A stretch of 64,000 nt of DNA from Heliopora coerulea (GCA_030142905.1 JASJOG010000014.1:1736001-1800000), one strand, 5' to 3'. Numbered from the stretch's first letter, positions 35,356 through 46,079 are shown. The notes: generated by a model from the sequence alone, not told the origin. A program made the numbers and translations.

Positions 35356-37290
35356 GTAAGAGCAAAATAAATTTTCTTTTGATTTCTGACTATCGTTGGT
35401 AATCTTGAGTTTGCATAGCATTATCTGATGCTCTGCTTAACTTCGCCTCAATATACGTGGCAACTACCGTAATCTTCAAAGCATATAGATGTTTTTCATT
35501 TGCATATTCTAAATATATATTTCATGATTTGCAGTTCATCTACAAAGCGGTGGAAACTAAACAAATACTCCTATTGAACGACATGAGAGCAACTGATGTA
35601 ATTTCTCTCAAGCTTTAACGGTTTTACCCAATGATTTGTTATGGAAGCGTAGCTGTAAGGCCTTTGTCACGGAAAACAGAACGGAGAGCGTTTAGGCTAG
35701 CTGTACCTCTTGAGAAAATGTTTTTGTTCACTTTTTATTCAAATCGCGTGATGCGGAAAGTGCGTCAATCAGGAAAGCTGCTGATTGAGACTTTAAAATC
35801 AACGTAGTAAACGTTTAATTTCGAAGACTTTCTTAAAACTTTTTTGACTTCATTGTATTGTCAAAAAGTAATTTGAGGTTTTGCTTCCCTCAAATGGTCT
35901 ATTTTATGGTTGTCTAACCAGCAGAAGCCACAAAAATTTGCTTTTAAAATTCCAATTGATCGTGCAACAGTTGGCGAACATATCGCCGCATTAACGAAAA
36001 ATATCGAGATGGATTGCTTCGTTTTGTATTAAGGACAAGGAAGAGGTTCAAGTTACAGGCAATGAATCCAGCCAACAATAATTATATTTGTGACCTTCAG
36101 CCAGATTTCACTGAACCGTTGAGTTTCAATCATCAGTTTCGTTTCAGGAATATATACCATTTCATAAATATTTCTTCAATAACTCGTTAGTCCAAGAAAA
36201 AACCAGAGTATCTAAATAGTTCATCTCAAATAGATCGGAAGATGAAAACTACTGTTTGTTGTAAATCATCTAATTCCAGAATGGCATGCCCTAAACTGTT
36301 TTCCCTAGAGGTCCAGTTGATTGCATTCCCAGTGGGTTTGTTAGAACCGCAGGAGATCAGACAACCTGAAGTGTTCTTATCTCTTGGAGTTGCAATATTG
36401 GAACAAAGCTTAACGTTCTCCTCGGAGGTCCACTAAAGACCTATCTTTGTGGATCAATATTAGTAAAAAAGGGAGCTAGAGACCACGAATAATTCTATTT
36501 TCTATCACTTTGAGACTCGTAAACTTTTTCACACAATAGTATCTATACGGAAATGCCAGCAGTATGAAAGGTAACGAGTGCTGATATCGGCGATCCAATA
36601 GGAAATATATACGGTGAAAGAAGTTTCAAAATGTACTTATAGGAATATGTCACTATAGCCCTGTCGTTGCTGCTACAGCTCCTCAGTCAGACGCATAGCT
36701 ATTACGCCTGTATGGAAACCATGCTTAATCGACTCAACAAGGCAAAAGGAATAAAAAATTGAAAGAAACCAGTAAAATGTTATTTCAACTAGGTTATAAT
36801 TATACAAATGTTTTTTATATATAGATTTTAAATATACAAATGCATTTATAAGTAATATTTAAAAAACAAGCAGGGGTGATTTATCGGATGTAAAACACAG
36901 GGCGACAGCCGAGTGTTTTATAATTTATTAGATTCGATAAAGACGAACTGCGAGTTTTTTAAGTGGCTTAAAAGACAAACCTCTGAATTCGTTGGTTTGC
37001 ATAGAAAGTTTGAAAATTGATGTTTGCTAAGCCGCAAAAACTTGAGGAGAAAAGTGCGCGTGTTTTTATCACATATAAAGCCGCGACACGGTTGTCGTTT
37101 TTCTTTGTATTTTCCTCATGAATTATCAATAAGTTTTTTAATTTTCTTTTTATAGATTGTTTGTTTCAAGAAATTTGCACTGAACTCTTTTTCGTATCGC
37201 TTATTCGATTGCTTGGTAAATCTAGTCGCAACCGTTTTGTTGCGCCAAAGTTATTTCTTATAAATATTGTGTTCACATTATATTCTTTAG
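35356..37290 (+). other. TTI1 intron 6
   Basis: 1.9-kb intron; no gene or sharply bounded repeat seen. A short word at about 36,303 (CCCTAGAGGTCCAGT) is shared with the SINE-like element near 9,105. Confidence 0.6.
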
Positions 37291-37596
37291 GTCGTTAGAA
37301 CAAGAGCTGTGTCCGTACTTTGCACAATGGTCAATACATCTGGTCAGTTTATGCGTCGCCGCGTTATCAAAGAGGCCTTTCCTACTCTGACTTCTTTTCT
37401 TGTGAAGCAGCAAGCTGTGAGTTCTAAAGCCAGTCCGATTTACAGCCACACTCAAGGCTTTAAATTTCAGGTAGCCATTCTGGAAAGTATTGGTACTCTA
37501 TGTCGAGATCTTGAAGTTTTTGACGTCGATTGTGACAAAGTGGTATCAGCCGTCTTGCCCTACTTAAGTGAAAGACAACCACAAGGACTGCAACAG
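37291..37596 (+). CDS. TTI1: TTI1, exon 7
   Basis: 306 bases, phase 0 at both ends, acceptor TTCTTTAG and donor GTATAT. It encodes 102 residues with SGQFMRRRVIKEAFPTL, SPIYSHTQGFKFQVAILESI and LPYLSERQPQGLQQ, the best-conserved C-terminal solenoid of TTI1. The donor opens the 20.6-kb intron that holds the Polinton-like element. Confidence 0.92.
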
Positions 37597-38244
37597 GTAT
37601 ATAGAAATTTGTTGTAGTCATTAATAGATGCCATTAGAATAGCCAAGAGGAGGGGGGCTGAGTGGGCAGTTGCCCCCTACTTTTCGTCCTTACCAAGTCT
37701 GTTGGTACGTCCATCACATTTGTCGGTACATTAAGCCTGACTGTTGCGGATTCCGTTTGCGTTTGAAATATCAAATTAAAAATTTGTTAAATAAGCTCCG
37801 GCTAGATTTAAGTACGGGAAAGATGTTCACTAGAAAATGTTCGTAAGGAATTCTGTTTTGTTTTGTTCTTTAACCGACAAAAATGATAGATCCAGTCAAC
37901 CCTCCGGTAAAGTGGTTGTGGTAGTGATGATGGCCGAAAAAGAAGATATGTTGGTACATATCGTAGCTCACGTGATTTGCACACTTTTGCGTTAAATCAC
38001 TTTCGAAATTTAATTCCATTATATCAGCCAGAGCTAGCAGAGTAGATATCATTTATTCCTTTGTCGAATTTCAAAATTTCTTGCCATCGGTTTTGCCAAT
38101 TTTGATTTTTCCTTAATCTTTGTGAGCACATTGCTAACATCTTGTCGGTAAATTTGTATAAAATTTCCACTCTCCCCACTTTCAAATTCCTGGCTACGCG
38201 ACTGATAGATACGAGCAATAGGTGCAATAAGTGGTGAAGCTAAA

Positions 38245-38610
38245 GTAGCGTTTCCCAACTGGCGCGGTACTGCCCCCCAGTGGGCGTTCGGAGAACGTCG
38301 GAGTGCTATGAAACCAAGGCAGCAGGGAGGGGACGTTAGGTTGCAAGTGATGGACGTTCATTAGTAATTCACCACCACAGTATTTTAAAGTTTCTAGTAG
38401 TCATTTAATGTTAAAATCTAGCACTGACTAACTCGGCATTACCGAAATGAATAATTATCTATTACATTTATTCAGTTTGGTGTTGCCCTGGGATATGGGG
38501 TTGGCGCGGGCACAGTACTGGGACTGAGTGTGTTCAGTAGGGGGTGGCAAGAGGTTAGAGAATGAGGCAGGTGGGAGTTCGTCCAAAAAAGGTTGAGAAC
38601 CACTTAGCTA
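38245..38610. mobile_element. hAT-like non-autonomous element (candidate)
   Basis: The left side reads TAGCGTTTCCCAACTGG and the right side ends AAAAAAGGTTGAGAACCACTT, whose complement resembles the AAGTGGTTCTCAACC terminus typical of hAT transposons. The left 150 bases match 6,168-6,320 inverted. The 8-bp duplication is not clean, so the boundaries are uncertain. Confidence 0.45.
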
Positions 38611-38918
38611 CTATGCTGTGCATGACTATAGTTGCTTGGCTTAGTTCGAATAACCGGACTATGAAATATCGTTAAGAATAGTAATACAAAATGTTTGTTT
38701 ACCACTAAGTCCACTGGGTGGATCTACTGTAAGGTAGACGCATTGGTTTAAGTCACTGAAACTTAAACGAAAAATCAAAGTTGTATATAATAAGATCAGT
38801 ATTAGACATGAAATCGATCTTGGAGCTTGGTGGTAACAGGGATGATATCATTATGTGAATGGTATCGTCATTGATATCGCCAAACACCCTCACGCACTTT
38901 GTATGTAATATTCCTTTC

Positions 38919-38970
38919 ATTTGATCACATTATTACCATATCATGATATGGTAGTAACGTAATCAAATGT
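38919..38970. repeat. hairpin-forming inverted repeat
   Basis: An imperfect palindrome centred on ATATCATGATAT (about 38,939-38,950), with outer arms CATTTGAT and ATCAAATG. It lies directly before the SINE at 38,978. Confidence 0.6.
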
Positions 38971-38977
38971 CGATCAG

Positions 38978-39120
38978 GCAGCACATATATCCGAACTTGC
39001 ACCTTAGCTCGCCATCTGATTCTTGGTAACTAATTGGATGCAGCAGCTGACTGGCAATCAGAAGGTTGCCGTTTCGATCCCCGTCCGCGGCTCAGAAATA
39101 ATTTTCCTCAGAGTTTGAGC
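38978..39120 (+). mobile_element. tRNA-derived SINE, degenerate copy
   Basis: Plus-strand copy with the 5' leader CGAACTTGCACC, a damaged A-box, and the B-box-like TTTCGATCCCCGTC, followed by the family body. It lies about 270 bases left of the Polinton-like element. Confidence 0.6.
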
Positions 39121-39384
39121 GCTACTATCATCCACATATCGTCCGAAGTTACGTCCGTGCGCACTCCAAGTGCATGACCATGGCAATTTAAAGTATACAG
39201 CTGCACCTTTGAAGCGATTCGAGTGGCCGAACTGCCCAGGACTTACAAGGCAAACTGCAGTAAATATGATGCAGCTTGAAAAATGGTAGCATTCAATCGA
39301 AGGGCACGCCTCGTGTCTTGTTACCTGTTATTTCATGCACTTTTACAATGAGGAAGAGCCAGGCAAGATAAAATACGCAAGGAA

Positions 39385-39571
39385 AGATTGTGGGCTCGCG
39401 AAATATACCAGAAGAGAGAGGAGTTAGGCGCGTATCACACACTCGTTCTGGAGCTTCTATGTATAGAAGCTCTATAGATGGTACTTCTTCTGGTCAATTG
39501 CCTGATAAGGTTATTGCACCCATTTGGCTTCTTCTGAAACCCGGACTCAATTGTTCCTCTGTTCTATTCAT
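39385..39571 (-). pseudogene. N-terminal stub of an unknown element gene
   Basis: ATG 39,571 with a TATATA box just upstream. The frame has 25 codons to a TGA at 39,494 and then stays open to about 39,385, where element-like sequence stops. Too little is left to name it. Confidence 0.4.
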
Positions 39572-39592
39572 TGGTATATATTAATATACATT

Positions 39593-40381
39593 TTATTTCC
39601 TTCTTCTCTGTTTGTATTGATCATAAATGAACCATGCCACTGCTAACGCTAGAAGCCATAGATTATTCGCCAGCCACGCCAATCCTTTAGCACCCCATGA
39701 CAATGCTTGAGCGATGACATTTAATATTGGTGCTAATAATGCTCCAAGTTTCTTTCCCAGGTTATAGACAACTTTTGCAAATTTTCTAGTAGCCTATGTA
39801 CCTTTTAGTAATGCTTTTCTGGCGCCCACGATGATTGTTGTTATTATTCCAGCAACAGAGATTGCCAGCGCTGATATTCCCAATATGTTTTCTTTAGCCC
39901 ACTTCTTAAAACGCTGTAATCTAGTAATATCCTCCTCTTGTTGATATCTAGTTTCTTCGAGTATTTTTTGTCGTGATGTTAATTCCCTGGCTTCATTTAA
40001 TCCATGTATACGTTCTTCCAATGCTCGTCTTAATTCAGGATCACTTGTCCTATCTAGTTCTCTTTCGGTATATCCGATGGTTTCTAAGATGTGATCTATC
40101 TGTTTTTGTAACATTCCATCAGGTCCTATGTGAGATGTCGGATCTATTGATTTACTTGAAAACAGGACACCACGTACTTCTGTTGGTTTTTTTTGGGGTT
40201 AAACCAGGAACGACTTTTGGGTCTATTGTGTCAAATTCGTTTTCCCATTCTAATTTATTGGAATCGGTATCAACCATAGGCATTTCTCTTTCAGTTTTTT
40301 CTCTGTCAGTTTGATCCTCTATTATATCGTTTATCAACTCTTTGAACTGATCGACTGCTTTTTGCGATCCTTCAGCGTCAT
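39593..40381 (-). pseudogene. coiled-coil and membrane protein of the element, broken
   Basis: Begins at ATG 40,381. It is interrupted by a frame change soon after the start, by another at an 8-T run (40,188-40,195), and by an in-frame TAG at 39,794. The middle part (40,114-39,797) has a charged helical stretch (DRTSDPELRRALEERIHGL, then ITRLQRFKKWAKENI) followed by a hydrophobic segment (ISALAISVAGIITTIIVGAR). Beyond the TAG come a second amphipathic part and a last membrane segment (NNLWLLALAVAWFIY) with a basic tail. The layout suggests a virion or membrane-associated protein. The function is unknown; I recognise it only as a family repeatedly linked to such elements in cnidarians. Confidence 0.5.
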
Positions 40382-40385
40382 TATA

Positions 40386-40913
40386 TTAAAGTAAACCGTT
40401 AGAATTGCGTTTTAAAACGATTTTTTCAACACCCATTTTATTTCTGGTGGTTATAGGTTTTAATGTGATATTGTTATTATTAGTTTTATTTAATCTATTT
40501 CGTAGCTCGAGTACCTTAACACTGTTCATGTTAAACCGGAAACTTTCCTTATAGTTATCACTGATGAACTTTTCAATGGCTGGTATAGTCTCATTCTCAG
40601 GTCTAGTTGTTGTGTCATGTAATTCAATCTCTGGGGCTGACTGGCTCCTTCCACCTTTTCTTGTTATTTTTACAGTTTCACCATCATCAATGTATGTAAA
40701 TGATGTCTCATTGTTTCTATTTTCTCGGATACGATCGATATAACTCATCCTCTTTTTAATATCTAATCTGACATCACCAAGCAATAAATCTGAACTTTCT
40801 TTTGATAGATTTTGATATTCATTATCTAACTCCTCATCATTCATTTCATCATATTCTGGGTATTTTTCGTCCAAATCTTTCATCCCAAAATCATCAAAAC
40901 CTCCTTCGGCCAT
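40386..40913 (-). CDS. acidic unknown protein of the Polinton-like element
   Basis: 175 residues from ATG 40,913, intact. The N-terminus is very acidic (DDFGMKDLDEKYPEYDEMND), a Lys/Arg-rich block follows (around residues 70-95), and the C-terminus is polar. No domain recognised. A TATATA box at 40,917-40,922 lies four bases before the start codon. It sits between the integrase and the membrane protein gene on the same strand. Confidence 0.6.
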   Translation of the reverse strand: MAEGGFDDFGMKDLDEKYPEYDEMNDEELDNEYQNLSKESSDLLLGDVRLDIKKRMSYIDRIRENRNNETSFTYIDDGETVKITRKGGRSQSAPEIELHDTTTRPENETIPAIEKFISDNYKESFRFNMNSVKVLELRNRLNKTNNNNITLKPITTRNKMGVEKIVLKRNSNGLL

Positions 40914-40916
40914 TTG

Positions 40917-40922
40917 TATATA
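40917..40922 (-). promoter_or_regulatory. TATATA start-proximal box
   Basis: TATATA four bases before the ATG at 40,913; one of a set found before nearly every gene of the element. Confidence 0.5.
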
Positions 40923-40925
40923 TTA

Positions 40926-42008
40926 CTACATATTTTGTATATCAGTCTCAGGAATCCAACTATTATGTTTACTGTCATAACCTAACCATTTGACAAGAAC
41001 CATCATTTTACCTTTTACTTTTTTCCTTTTTAGTATTTTTTCAACTTTATACACATCGTCCTTTTTATCAACACCTGACAATTCCTCTTCGTAAAATTTC
41101 TCAATAATTGGTTCACCTTTTTGATCCTCTATTTGATAAACAGTTGGGTCACCACGTATAACCTTAACCACTTTGAACAGTTCTTCAGTGAAATTGGCTT
41201 CATAACCTTTGGTAAAAGTGCTTTTATATTTTGATATTCAGACAGTGTCTCCTACCTTAAATTTAGGTAATGGTGACACAGCATAGAGATGACTATATAG
41301 ACTGGACCAAACATTGTCTTCATTCTTTTTGTTAACATCCTTTGGTTTCATTAATGTGGTGCTGTGCTTAGTATTGTTGTAATCATACACCAATTGGTCC
41401 AACACATCAATCCATTTATAAGTTCCTTTACTGTAAAAGTATTTCCACATAGCAGTTTTAAGTGTTCTGTTGAATCTTTCTACAACAGCGGCCTTTTTAT
41501 CAGAGTTGGTGGAGAAATATTTAATATCATGATTTTCTAACAACGATTTTACACCAACATTGTAAAACTCCTTTCCATCATCAAATTGAGCCAATTTAGG
41601 GTAATCGCCGAGTCTATATTTAAATTGCCTCAATTGTTCTGTGACTGCTTTTGTCATATTATTAGTATCTTTTCTGTAAACAGGAATGGCGAATGCATAC
41701 CTGCTAAGAATTTCAATTGATGTTAATATCCAGTAATAACCTTTATTTTTGTTTTTATATGAATCCATCTGTATCTGCTCACCAAGATAGTTAACTTTAG
41801 TTTGTCTGAATGTATGTCTTCTGACAATTGGTTTATATCTGGTGTATGTGTCTTGTGATCTTAACCAGTCTTTCACCTGCTCTCTACTAACACTTAAGCC
41901 ATCTTTTAATGCTTTTTGATATCTTTCTGCAGATTGGTAACCAGTTTTACGATTATAATAGATAGATCTCAACCCTTGTTCTGACTCTAGGTCTTTATCC
42001 ATTTTCAT
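40926..42008 (-). pseudogene. retroviral-type (rve) integrase with C-terminal chromodomain, one in-frame stop
   Basis: Starts at ATG 42,008 and reads 256 codons to a TGA at 41,238; the same frame then continues to 40,926. The catalytic core shows the DDE triad: D82 (QMDSYKN), D143 (QFDDGKEF) and E177 (VVERFNR), with about 33 residues between the last two, as in rve integrases. The C-terminal 45 residues form a chromodomain (VYKVEKILKRKK, then VLVKWLGYDSKHNSWIP). That domain in some integrases guides insertion to particular chromatin. In Polintons the integrase inserts the element DNA. The stop cuts between the core and the chromodomain. The TGA is one transition away from a CpG-containing codon, a change expected from cytosine methylation. 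Confidence 0.85.
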
Positions 42009-42020
42009 TGTACTACATTA

Positions 42021-42026
42021 TATATA
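42021..42026 (-). promoter_or_regulatory. TATATA box of the integrase gene
   Basis: TATATA 12 bases before ATG 42,008 on the minus strand. Confidence 0.5.
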
Positions 42027-42094
42027 AGTCTAATAGTACTTTACCGATACTTATTGTGTTTCCATCTTGGTCATTAACATTGAAATTGATCTTA

Positions 42095-42667
42095 TTAATA
42101 ACGCCTTATCAATTGGCACTCTGGATTCAATATCGAAAAATGCTGGACACTGCCTTTCAATGACTGTGTGGTTGTTATAGGTAATACCGTTATAACGTCA
42201 CTTCTCTTACCATTTGTATTTATATTATCAATCATTTTTGCTAAACTATAAGTGACATTTATGTGCTGTAATCCATTATTTATATTGACTGAGTTACCAC
42301 TTTTTGTTTTTGTATTGGCGTTTATTACTTGGTCTTTGTTAAATCCTAATATGGGTCCTATAGTTTTCATATTTATTGCATTGTCGCTAGTAATAGAGCA
42401 CGTTCCATCATATTCATTAGTCTCTAAAGTAACGCTACCATAACTCTCAATCTCCTTATGCATATTGAATGTCCAATGTCCCTTCTGTATCGTCTTTTTA
42501 TTGCCGTTATATGTTAATTCATTGTCCTCATCAGTGATATTATTATAATCCCTGAATAAAGTGGCCTTCTTGACTAACAGATACTGGTTATCATTATTTA
42601 TTAAAAATGACTCATCCAGCTACAATTCCTTTGAGGAACCATCAATCAAAACACTTAGTCTCTTCAT
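42095..42667 (-). pseudogene. candidate minor capsid (penton-like) protein of the element, one stop
   Basis: 191 codons from ATG 42,667 with an in-frame TAG at 42,620; otherwise open to the stop at 42,095. Conserved points shared with the copy at 12,484-13,011 are VLIDG at the start, YGSVTLETNEYDGTCSI, a GPILGFNKDQVINANTK block, and NGKRSDVITVLPI near the end. The LGF...AN...VNIN...NG pattern resembles Polinton-type minor capsid jelly-roll proteins as I know the family. This is an inference from pattern, not a structural proof. It lies head to head with the next gene across an AT-rich shared promoter region. Confidence 0.5.
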
Positions 42668-42704
42668 ATGTATATAATATGTCATATATTAAATATAGTA
42701 ACTA

Positions 42705-42957
42705 AAGAGTTAAGAAAACAAGCTGAAAAGATATTTAAAAATGAATATCCTAATGCAAAACTGGATAAATTCGAATTTGGATATAACTTAGATAATGATG
42801 GTAAATTGAAATCAATTGATATCTATTATTAAGTCAAACCAAAATACTCAGATTGGATATTAATAACAGATCCAAGATTTAAAAGTTATTCAGGATATAA
42901 AGAAGATCTTTATGGCAGCAAAGCTGGAACAGCTCAGCTGTTAAAAAACCCCCAATA
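42705..42957 (+). pseudogene. unknown element gene, broken
   Basis: A frame beginning near 42,703 (KELRKQAEKIFKNEYPNAK, then FGYNLDNDGKL) without an ATG in frame, stopped by a TAA at 42,832 and open again to 42,957. The ATG at 42,682 is in another frame, so an indel probably separates start and body. The same gene occurs at 13,089 in the other fragment. The function is unknown; the KL.KFEF...DNDGKL look suggests a small alpha/beta protein. Confidence 0.5.
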
Positions 42958-44127
42958 ATGGATAACAGCTTAGCTGATACAAATACATCAGGATTTCCAA
43001 AAATATGGCAATCAAATGGTACAATACAAAAAATTCCTGAGTCAAAGATACAATATGTTGAAGGATATCGTCTCACTGATAAATATCCAGATCACTACAT
43101 ATTGAATTACGATATTGAGAATTTCAGAATATATATCAACAACCAAGAGTATTTCCTGTCAAAGCTTCCAAAATTGAACATTACCACAGATTATAATAAA
43201 GCTGAATGGGGTGATAATGAAAGTTATTATCAAGTATGTTTTGCAGTATATTGTGCATCATATTGTTGTGGAGTTTCCATACATCATCTAACACCATTAG
43301 AAGACGTACATCCGATTATAACATCACTTTTACGCTTTCATTTGTATTTCACTGTGAGGAGGTTGATAAGAAGAATGCAAGGAGGAGAGAAGATGTCAAC
43401 CATTTCAACAGAGTTTTCAGCTGGAAAGTATTATAGAAATATTGAACATATGCGACGGAATATGATATATAGAACCAGAGGTAGTGTTGTCTATCAACTA
43501 TTTCCAGGCACATTACATAATGATTATAAAAGATATATTCCTGTTACAAGCAATGGGTTAACAAAAATTGGTATTCAGTATATAAATGAGAGTATTGAAG
43601 CTTTTATTTATTCCATATTAGGAAGTCAAGCAAGGACAAAACAATCAATTTATAGTAATAGAGCAAGAACATTAGAAACACAACAAGAGTTCCGATCTAT
43701 TGTGGAAGACTCGATAATCAACTATAATACATCAACTTGGATAAACAATATGAATCGAGCAGTGACTGACACCAATGTGGTTCTCAATATCGCTGTTAGT
43801 CCCACTTTGTGGTTGTTGCCAAGCAATCTAATCTTATTAAACAAACCAATTCCAGGGTATAACAACAAGCTTGAAGTATTTAGTGAGAATATGAAATTTG
43901 GACTAAATAATGATATTAACAGAGCGCCTATTAAAGAGCCGCAAATGGATACGCTAGGTGATGAAAAACCCAAACAGGAATGCCAAGAGACAGTATTCAA
44001 AGAAAACCCAGTCAGCGCAGAAAAACCAGTAAAAACAGAAGAAAAAAAGACTGGTGATGAAAATGATTTAATACCATTATTCGCTGCGACGGGATTAGTG
44101 ACATACTTAGTAACAAAATATGTATAA
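42958..44127 (+). CDS. 389-residue unknown protein with C-terminal membrane anchor
   Basis: Intact frame from ATG 42,958. Residues 1-330 look globular, with Cys/Tyr-rich helices (YQVCFAVYCASYCCGV, then FHLYFTVRRLIRRMQ) and a long helical region ending in WLLPSNLILLNKPIPGY. Residues 331-370 are a Lys/Glu/Pro-rich linker, and the last 17 residues are hydrophobic (LIPLFAATGLVTYLVTKYV), a likely membrane anchor. It is the longest intact gene in the element besides the BRO protein. No family recognised; it does not look like a double-jelly-roll capsid protein. A structural membrane-linked virion protein is possible. Confidence 0.6.
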   Translation: MDNSLADTNTSGFPKIWQSNGTIQKIPESKIQYVEGYRLTDKYPDHYILNYDIENFRIYINNQEYFLSKLPKLNITTDYNKAEWGDNESYYQVCFAVYCASYCCGVSIHHLTPLEDVHPIITSLLRFHLYFTVRRLIRRMQGGEKMSTISTEFSAGKYYRNIEHMRRNMIYRTRGSVVYQLFPGTLHNDYKRYIPVTSNGLTKIGIQYINESIEAFIYSILGSQARTKQSIYSNRARTLETQQEFRSIVEDSIINYNTSTWINNMNRAVTDTNVVLNIAVSPTLWLLPSNLILLNKPIPGYNNKLEVFSENMKFGLNNDINRAPIKEPQMDTLGDEKPKQECQETVFKENPVSAEKPVKTEEKKTGDENDLIPLFAATGLVTYLVTKYV

Positions 44128-44135
44128 TATAGAAA

Positions 44136-44231
44136 ATGAGCTTATATTACGGCTATGAAGATAAGACAAAAAATGACATAGATGAATTGAAATCTGATGT
44201 CGAAGAAAAACTCTATCAGGAGGGAAAATGA
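44136..44231 (+). CDS. 31-residue small ORF overlapping the next gene
   Basis: ATG 44,136, acidic (YGYEDKTKNDIDELKSDVEE), ending in a TGA that overlaps the next ATG (ATGA at 44,228-44,231). A TATAATATAGAAA box precedes it. It may be a separate micro-gene or the displaced N-terminus of the lectin-like protein. Confidence 0.35.
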   Translation: MSLYYGYEDKTKNDIDELKSDVEEKLYQEGK

Positions 44232-45191
44232 AAGGTGGTATAAATATGTCTCTATGGAGAATTAAAAACATCCCCGCACGTATATATGATTATGATGTGA
44301 TATCAAAAGCTGTTTTAGAACAAACATACATTTCAAAGTGTCTCAAAATAAGTGATTATAGAGTAAATCTCAGTGAAACATTATTCTGGGAATACTATAA
44401 AAAGTATGCTTCAAGTACTTATCGATTTGACCGAGGTTCTAATAATAGTGAATTAGTATAGAACTCTACAACTAGAAAAGTTTCTAAAGCTATTGATCAA
44501 ACTCTACAAGAAAATGATGCTGTTCAAAGCACCCCCAGTTTTCAACCTACTATATGTACAAAAAATGAAAGAGTAGGTAACAGATATTTCTTAAAGTTTG
44601 ATGGGGGACAAGGAATGGTAAGTGATATCAATTTGAATGCTGTAAGTGGAGAGAAAGATATAGTGAATATTTTCATTGTATACAGAATAAAAGCATATGA
44701 CGCGAATAATTACTGGACTCGTAATGGCTTATTTGGGCACGATGATGGTGGTTTTGATAAGTTTGTCAGTTTTAGTCCATCTGGTGATTTAATTGTTTCA
44801 GACACAACAAATAATTACATTATCATTGGTAGTAATCCTATTCAAACTAAACAACCAATAGCTCCATATAAAACAAAGGCAAATACAGGAGAAACAAATT
44901 TAATGGATATGTTTATCAATACATTGGGACAACTACACAACACCAGCAGCTGGAGCTAGCAAGGAATATTGTAATGGTCAAAAGCTTACAGATTTTCAAA
45001 GCAGAAGTTCACCTGGTTCAACCAAAATTACTTTCGGTGACATTAGTATAAGTGGTACGGCTCCTTTTAAAGGTGATATTTCTTTTTTCTGTGTGTATAA
45101 AGGAAGATTAATAACTGAGAAAGACATTCTACTGCATCATCACGTGCATTGCAATTGGTTTAATATTGATACGGTTGATTTTGAAATATAA
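44228..45191 (+). pseudogene. LamG/concanavalin-type lectin-like protein, broken (candidate fibre)
   Basis: The frame from ATG 44,228 is stopped by TAG at 44,459, continues in frame to about 44,900, and then shifts frame (about 44,900-44,940), with coding-like sequence to TAA 45,191. The N-terminal 75 residues are a separate module. The rest looks like a beta-sandwich of the LamG/pentraxin kind (FLKFDGGQGM, then RNGLFGHDDGGFDKFVSFS, and past the shift an FCVYKGRLITEKDI-like last strand). Lectin folds of this type often serve as receptor-binding fibre tips in virus-like elements; that role is inferred here. Two breaks mean it cannot make the full protein. Confidence 0.55.
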
Positions 45192-45201
45192 TGTGGTTAA
45201 A

Positions 45202-45207
45202 TATATA
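45202..45207 (+). promoter_or_regulatory. TATATA start-proximal box
   Basis: TATATA directly abuts ATG 45,208, leaving almost no room for a 5' untranslated region if it is a TATA-box. It could instead be an initiator-type element. Confidence 0.45.
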
Positions 45208-45474
45208 ATGGATTGTTTCTCAAGTAAACATGATAGTACACTTAAAAGAAACAAAAATCACCAAAGACACAAAATGTTCAGAATGGGCCTTTGTTTTGGT
45301 AGAAATGATTTGAATCTAGAAGGACATGTCCAAATGGGGTACAACTCCAAGACTGTCAAGAATTATGCAAACGTTCCCAAATTGGAGGTGACAGAGAGTT
45401 TACCACAAATAGAAGGTCCTAAGGCTGAAGAAGAACAAGATACCGCTGTGATTAACACACATATAGACTCATAG
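45208..45474 (+). CDS. 88-residue unknown protein of the element
   Basis: Starts at ATG 45,208 next to a TATATA box rather than at the earlier TTG-led frame. Basic N-terminal half (KRNKNHQRHKMFRMG), acidic C-terminal half (ESLPQIEGPKAEEEQD). No domain recognised. Confidence 0.5.
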   Translation: MDCFSSKHDSTLKRNKNHQRHKMFRMGLCFGRNDLNLEGHVQMGYNSKTVKNYANVPKLEVTESLPQIEGPKAEEEQDTAVINTHIDS

Positions 45475-45570
45475 ACTCTTTATAGACAATCGTACAGACT
45501 CCTAATAGCTGATCTCACCGATGATCTACAAATTAAATATATGATATTATATAGGAGTGAGGAAACACCT

Positions 45571-45933
45571 ATGACAACTGAAGAAACTGCACCAAAGATA
45601 ACAAAAGATAAAAAGGAAAAAGACCCAAAGAGGGTTGAAGCTGGAAAGCAATTAGCTGCTATATCTAAAGCTGCAAAAGAGAGAAAAATGCGGGAGAAAA
45701 TAGAGTCAGAGAACTCCAAGGGCGACTTTAATATCAATTATGGTCTGATATCCGGGTTTATTGGAACAGCTGTTGCTATTGCTTCTTTGTATTATAGAAG
45801 AGAGGAGTATAAAAGAGAGACCTTAAAACCAGTCGTTATTAACAGAGTGGAACAAGAAAAAGAGCCCAAACATGTTGAAACTATTAAACCAACGAAAAAA
45901 CAGCCAGAAATTATATTAGACATTTTGGAATAG
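45571..45933 (+). CDS. single-pass membrane protein of the element, basic N-terminus
   Basis: 120 residues from ATG 45,571 (an in-frame ATG at 45,541 would add ten residues). A Lys-rich region (KDPKRVEAGKQLAAISKAAKE) is followed by one hydrophobic segment (LISGFIGTAVAIASLYY, about residues 64-80) and a charged tail. The KRVEAGK.LAAISK.AKERK phrase recurs, as far as I know, in cnidarian Polinton-like elements. It is a possible DNA- or membrane-contacting virion component; the role is unknown. Confidence 0.5.
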   Translation: MTTEETAPKITKDKKEKDPKRVEAGKQLAAISKAAKERKMREKIESENSKGDFNINYGLISGFIGTAVAIASLYYRREEYKRETLKPVVINRVEQEKEPKHVETIKPTKKQPEIILDILE

Positions 45934-46079
45934 AGGATTCATTAATAATGAAACATTTGAAATACATGAAAGGACTATCCATGAAATATAAATTAATGTA
46001 TATGGAACATTTAAAAACTGTGACGAACGAGTTTCTCGGGATAACTTTTAAATGTTTATCCCCATAATGGTGATTTATG

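Noticed and set aside
42958..44127. Major capsid protein of the element
   Set aside because: The protein is mainly helical in appearance with a C-terminal membrane anchor; it lacks the beta-rich double-jelly-roll look.
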